Shown piece by piece: positions 62,756 through 64,000 of a stretch of 64,000 bases of DNA (position 1 is its first letter; each line of letters begins with the position of its first letter). This DNA is from Sphaerisporangium corydalis (lineage in GTDB: Bacteria > Actinomycetota > Actinomycetes > Streptosporangiales > Streptosporangiaceae), in the NCBI RefSeq assembly GCF_025506355.1, contig NZ_JANZYP010000048.1, forward strand, positions 1 to 64,000, read 5' to 3'. The notes below the pieces were generated by a model, which had not been told where the DNA came from, did no database searches, and was given only the letters and a program-made list of their open reading frames with translations. Position numbers and translations under genes: made by a program.

Positions 62756-64000
62756 GTGCGCTGGCCCGCTGACCTCACCGAGACGCCGGACCTGCGGGGC
62801 GCCTACCCCCGGCTGAGCGAGCCGCAGATCCGTGCGCTGTCGCTGCACGGCTCCCGGCGCCCGGCCCATCCAGGCGACGTCCTGTTCGGCGAGGGCGACC
62901 CGTGCACCTGCTTCTTCGTGGTCCTGGCCGGCAAGGTCGCGACGATCAAGGGGTACGGGCTGGAGGACCAGGTGATCAGCGTCCACGGCGCGGGCCGGTT
63001 CCTGGGTGACCTCAACGTGCTCACCGGCCAGGCGGGCTTCCTCACCGCCGTGGTGGCCGAGGAGGGGGAGGTGCTCGCCGTGCCCGCCGACGAGCTGCGC
63101 CGGATGGTCACCGGGGACCCGTCGCTGGGCGATCTGGTGCTGCACGCCTACCTCGTCCGCCGCTCGCGCCTCATCGGGCTGGGCGCGGGCTTCCACATCG
63201 TCGGCTCCCGCTACTCGCCGGACGCCCGCCGGCTGCGCGAGTTCGCGTCGCGGAACCGGCTGCCCCACCAGTGGGTCGACCTGGAGCGGGACAAGGACGT
63301 CGAGCACTTCCTGCGGCGGATGGGCGTCACCCCGCAGGAGACGCCGGTCGTGATCTGGCACGGCTCGACCGTCCTGCGCAATCCGACCAACGCCGAGCTG
63401 GCCTGGGCCATCGGCCTCTCCGCGCCCCAGAGACGGCGCACCGAATGCGACCTGCTCGTCATCGGGGCCGGGCCCGCCGGGCTGGCGGCCGGGGTGTACG
63501 GCGCGTCGGAGGGCATGTCGACGATCGTCCTCGACGGGGTGGCGGCCGGCGGCCAGGCGGGCACCTCCTCGCTGATCGAGAACTACCTCGGCTTCCCCAG
63601 CGGGATCTCCGGCGGGGAGCTGGCCGAACGGGCCGTGCTCCAGGCGGGCAAGTTCGGGGCGCGGTTCCGCGTCCCGGCGGAGGCGTGCGCGCTCCAGGCG
63701 CAGGTGAACGATCTCGCCGTCACCGTGAAGGAGGGTTCGGTGATCCACGCGCGCTCGCTCGTCATCGCCACCGGCGTCCGCTACCGGCGGCTCGACGTGC
63801 CGAACCTGGCCCGGCTCGAACCGGCGAGCGTCTTCTACGCGGCGACCCCGTTCGAGGCCGACCTGTGCCGGCAGGACCCGATCGTCATCGTCGGCGGGGG
63901 CAACTCGGCCGGCCAGGCCGCCCTGTTCCTCTCCGGGCACGCCGCCTGGGTCGGCCTGGTCGTGCACGAGGACGACCTGTCGGTGAACATGTCCCGCTAC
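62756..64000 (+). CDS. cNMP-binding / thioredoxin-reductase-like fusion (partial)
   Basis: The 415 visible residues run off the right edge. An N-terminal CRP-type cyclic-nucleotide domain covers about 10-140 (HPGDVLFGEGDPCTCFFVVLAGK, LTGQAGFLTAVV). A thioredoxin-like middle follows (VIWHGSTVLRNPTNAELAWAIGL). The FAD/NADPH part has LLVIGAGPAGLAAGVYGASEG, GGQAGTSSLIENYLGFP and IVIVGGGNSAGQAALFLS. Where thioredoxin reductases have CATC, this one reads FYAATPFEADLC, so the redox CxxC is not present in the visible part. GTG 62756 follows GGAAGGGGG; GTG 62753 is also possible. It may be a stress-response flavoprotein that senses a small molecule. Confidence 0.85.
   Translation, partial: MRWPADLTETPDLRGAYPRLSEPQIRALSLHGSRRPAHPGDVLFGEGDPCTCFFVVLAGKVATIKGYGLEDQVISVHGAGRFLGDLNVLTGQAGFLTAVVAEEGEVLAVPADELRRMVTGDPSLGDLVLHAYLVRRSRLIGLGAGFHIVGSRYSPDARRLREFASRNRLPHQWVDLERDKDVEHFLRRMGVTPQETPVVIWHGSTVLRNPTNAELAWAIGLSAPQRRRTECDLLVIGAGPAGLAAGVYGASEGMSTIVLDGVAAGGQAGTSSLIENYLGFPSGISGGELAERAVLQAGKFGARFRVPAEACALQAQVNDLAVTVKEGSVIHARSLVIATGVRYRRLDVPNLARLEPASVFYAATPFEADLCRQDPIVIVGGGNSAGQAALFLSGHAAWVGLVVHEDDLSVNMSRY

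Noticed and set aside
62692-62772. 26-codon frame between clpB and the reductase-like gene
   Set aside because: It is low-complexity, has no ribosome site of its own and overlaps the next start.

Overview
The window is high-GC DNA with strong actinomycete coding bias: many GTG starts, ATGA/GTGA stop-start overlaps and GGAGG-type ribosome sites. The gene content (ArpA-type receptor, AfsA-type synthase, StrR-type activator, several P450s, a second dnaK-clpB operon) fits a filamentous actinomycete. A Streptosporangiales-like genus is my best guess, but the sequence alone does not fix the taxon.

Positions 1-4440 are an accessory island. They hold the tail of an upstream gene, the 3' part of a tRNA that resembles tRNA-Lys(CUU), a lower-GC gene with a HEPN-type R-x4-H motif, a dead tyrosine integrase and an ArsR/MFS efflux pair. 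Two copies of a 54-nt repeat lie near the ends. This looks like a decayed tRNA-integrated element.

Positions 4444-36340 are dominated by what I read as one hormone-controlled biosynthetic gene cluster. The signalling part has an ArpA/ScbR-like receptor, an AfsA-like butenolide synthase, a flavoprotein, a second TetR and a HAD phosphatase. Next come a 1153-residue carboxylic acid reductase and a divergent StrR/NovG-type activator. Two long arms then converge on one perfect 16-bp terminator hairpin (25174-25209). The plus arm encodes 3-amino-4-hydroxybenzoate (3,4-AHBA) formation (GriI-like, GriH-like, dedicated aspartokinase), then a P450, an exporter, a GMC oxidoreductase, an aldehyde dehydrogenase and a flavin monooxygenase. 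The minus arm is a ten-gene run: KASIII-like acyltransferase, KASIII, PaaA-like oxygenase, a fused PaaB-PaaC, PaaD-like, SDR, enoyl-CoA hydratase, acyl/aryl-CoA ligase, MFS and P450. Seven near-identical palindromes, each with two 8-nt arms around an 8-nt spacer (core ATACC/GGTAT), lie only in the regulatory intergenic regions of this cluster. The inferred logic is a butenolide signal releasing the receptor, followed by StrR-type activation. The product would be an aminohydroxybenzoate-derived compound whose ring may be epoxidised as a CoA thioester. I do not recognise the product. No PKS or NRPS module, phosphopantetheinyl transferase or PaaE reductase is in the window.

Positions 36614-46775 are ordinary chromosomal genes: manganese catalase, a TetR with a divergent FAD monooxygenase, a DUF3159-like membrane protein, a PMT-type glycosyltransferase, and a MoxR-DUF58-VWA operon headed by a membrane-anchored HtrA-like protease. 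Positions 47064-55854 hold a giant secreted FN3/beta-propeller protein, a beta-lactamase-fold hydrolase, an AI-2E-type permease and a PRC-barrel protein. Positions 56160-64000 hold a dnaK-grpE-dnaJ(CbpA type)-cbpM/MerR-clpB operon and a cNMP-binding/thioredoxin-reductase-like fusion that runs off the end.

A recurring oddity is short in-frame tandem duplication at gene junctions (5.6, 42.9, 44.0 and 59.7 kb). In several cases these create micro-ORFs coupled to their neighbours.
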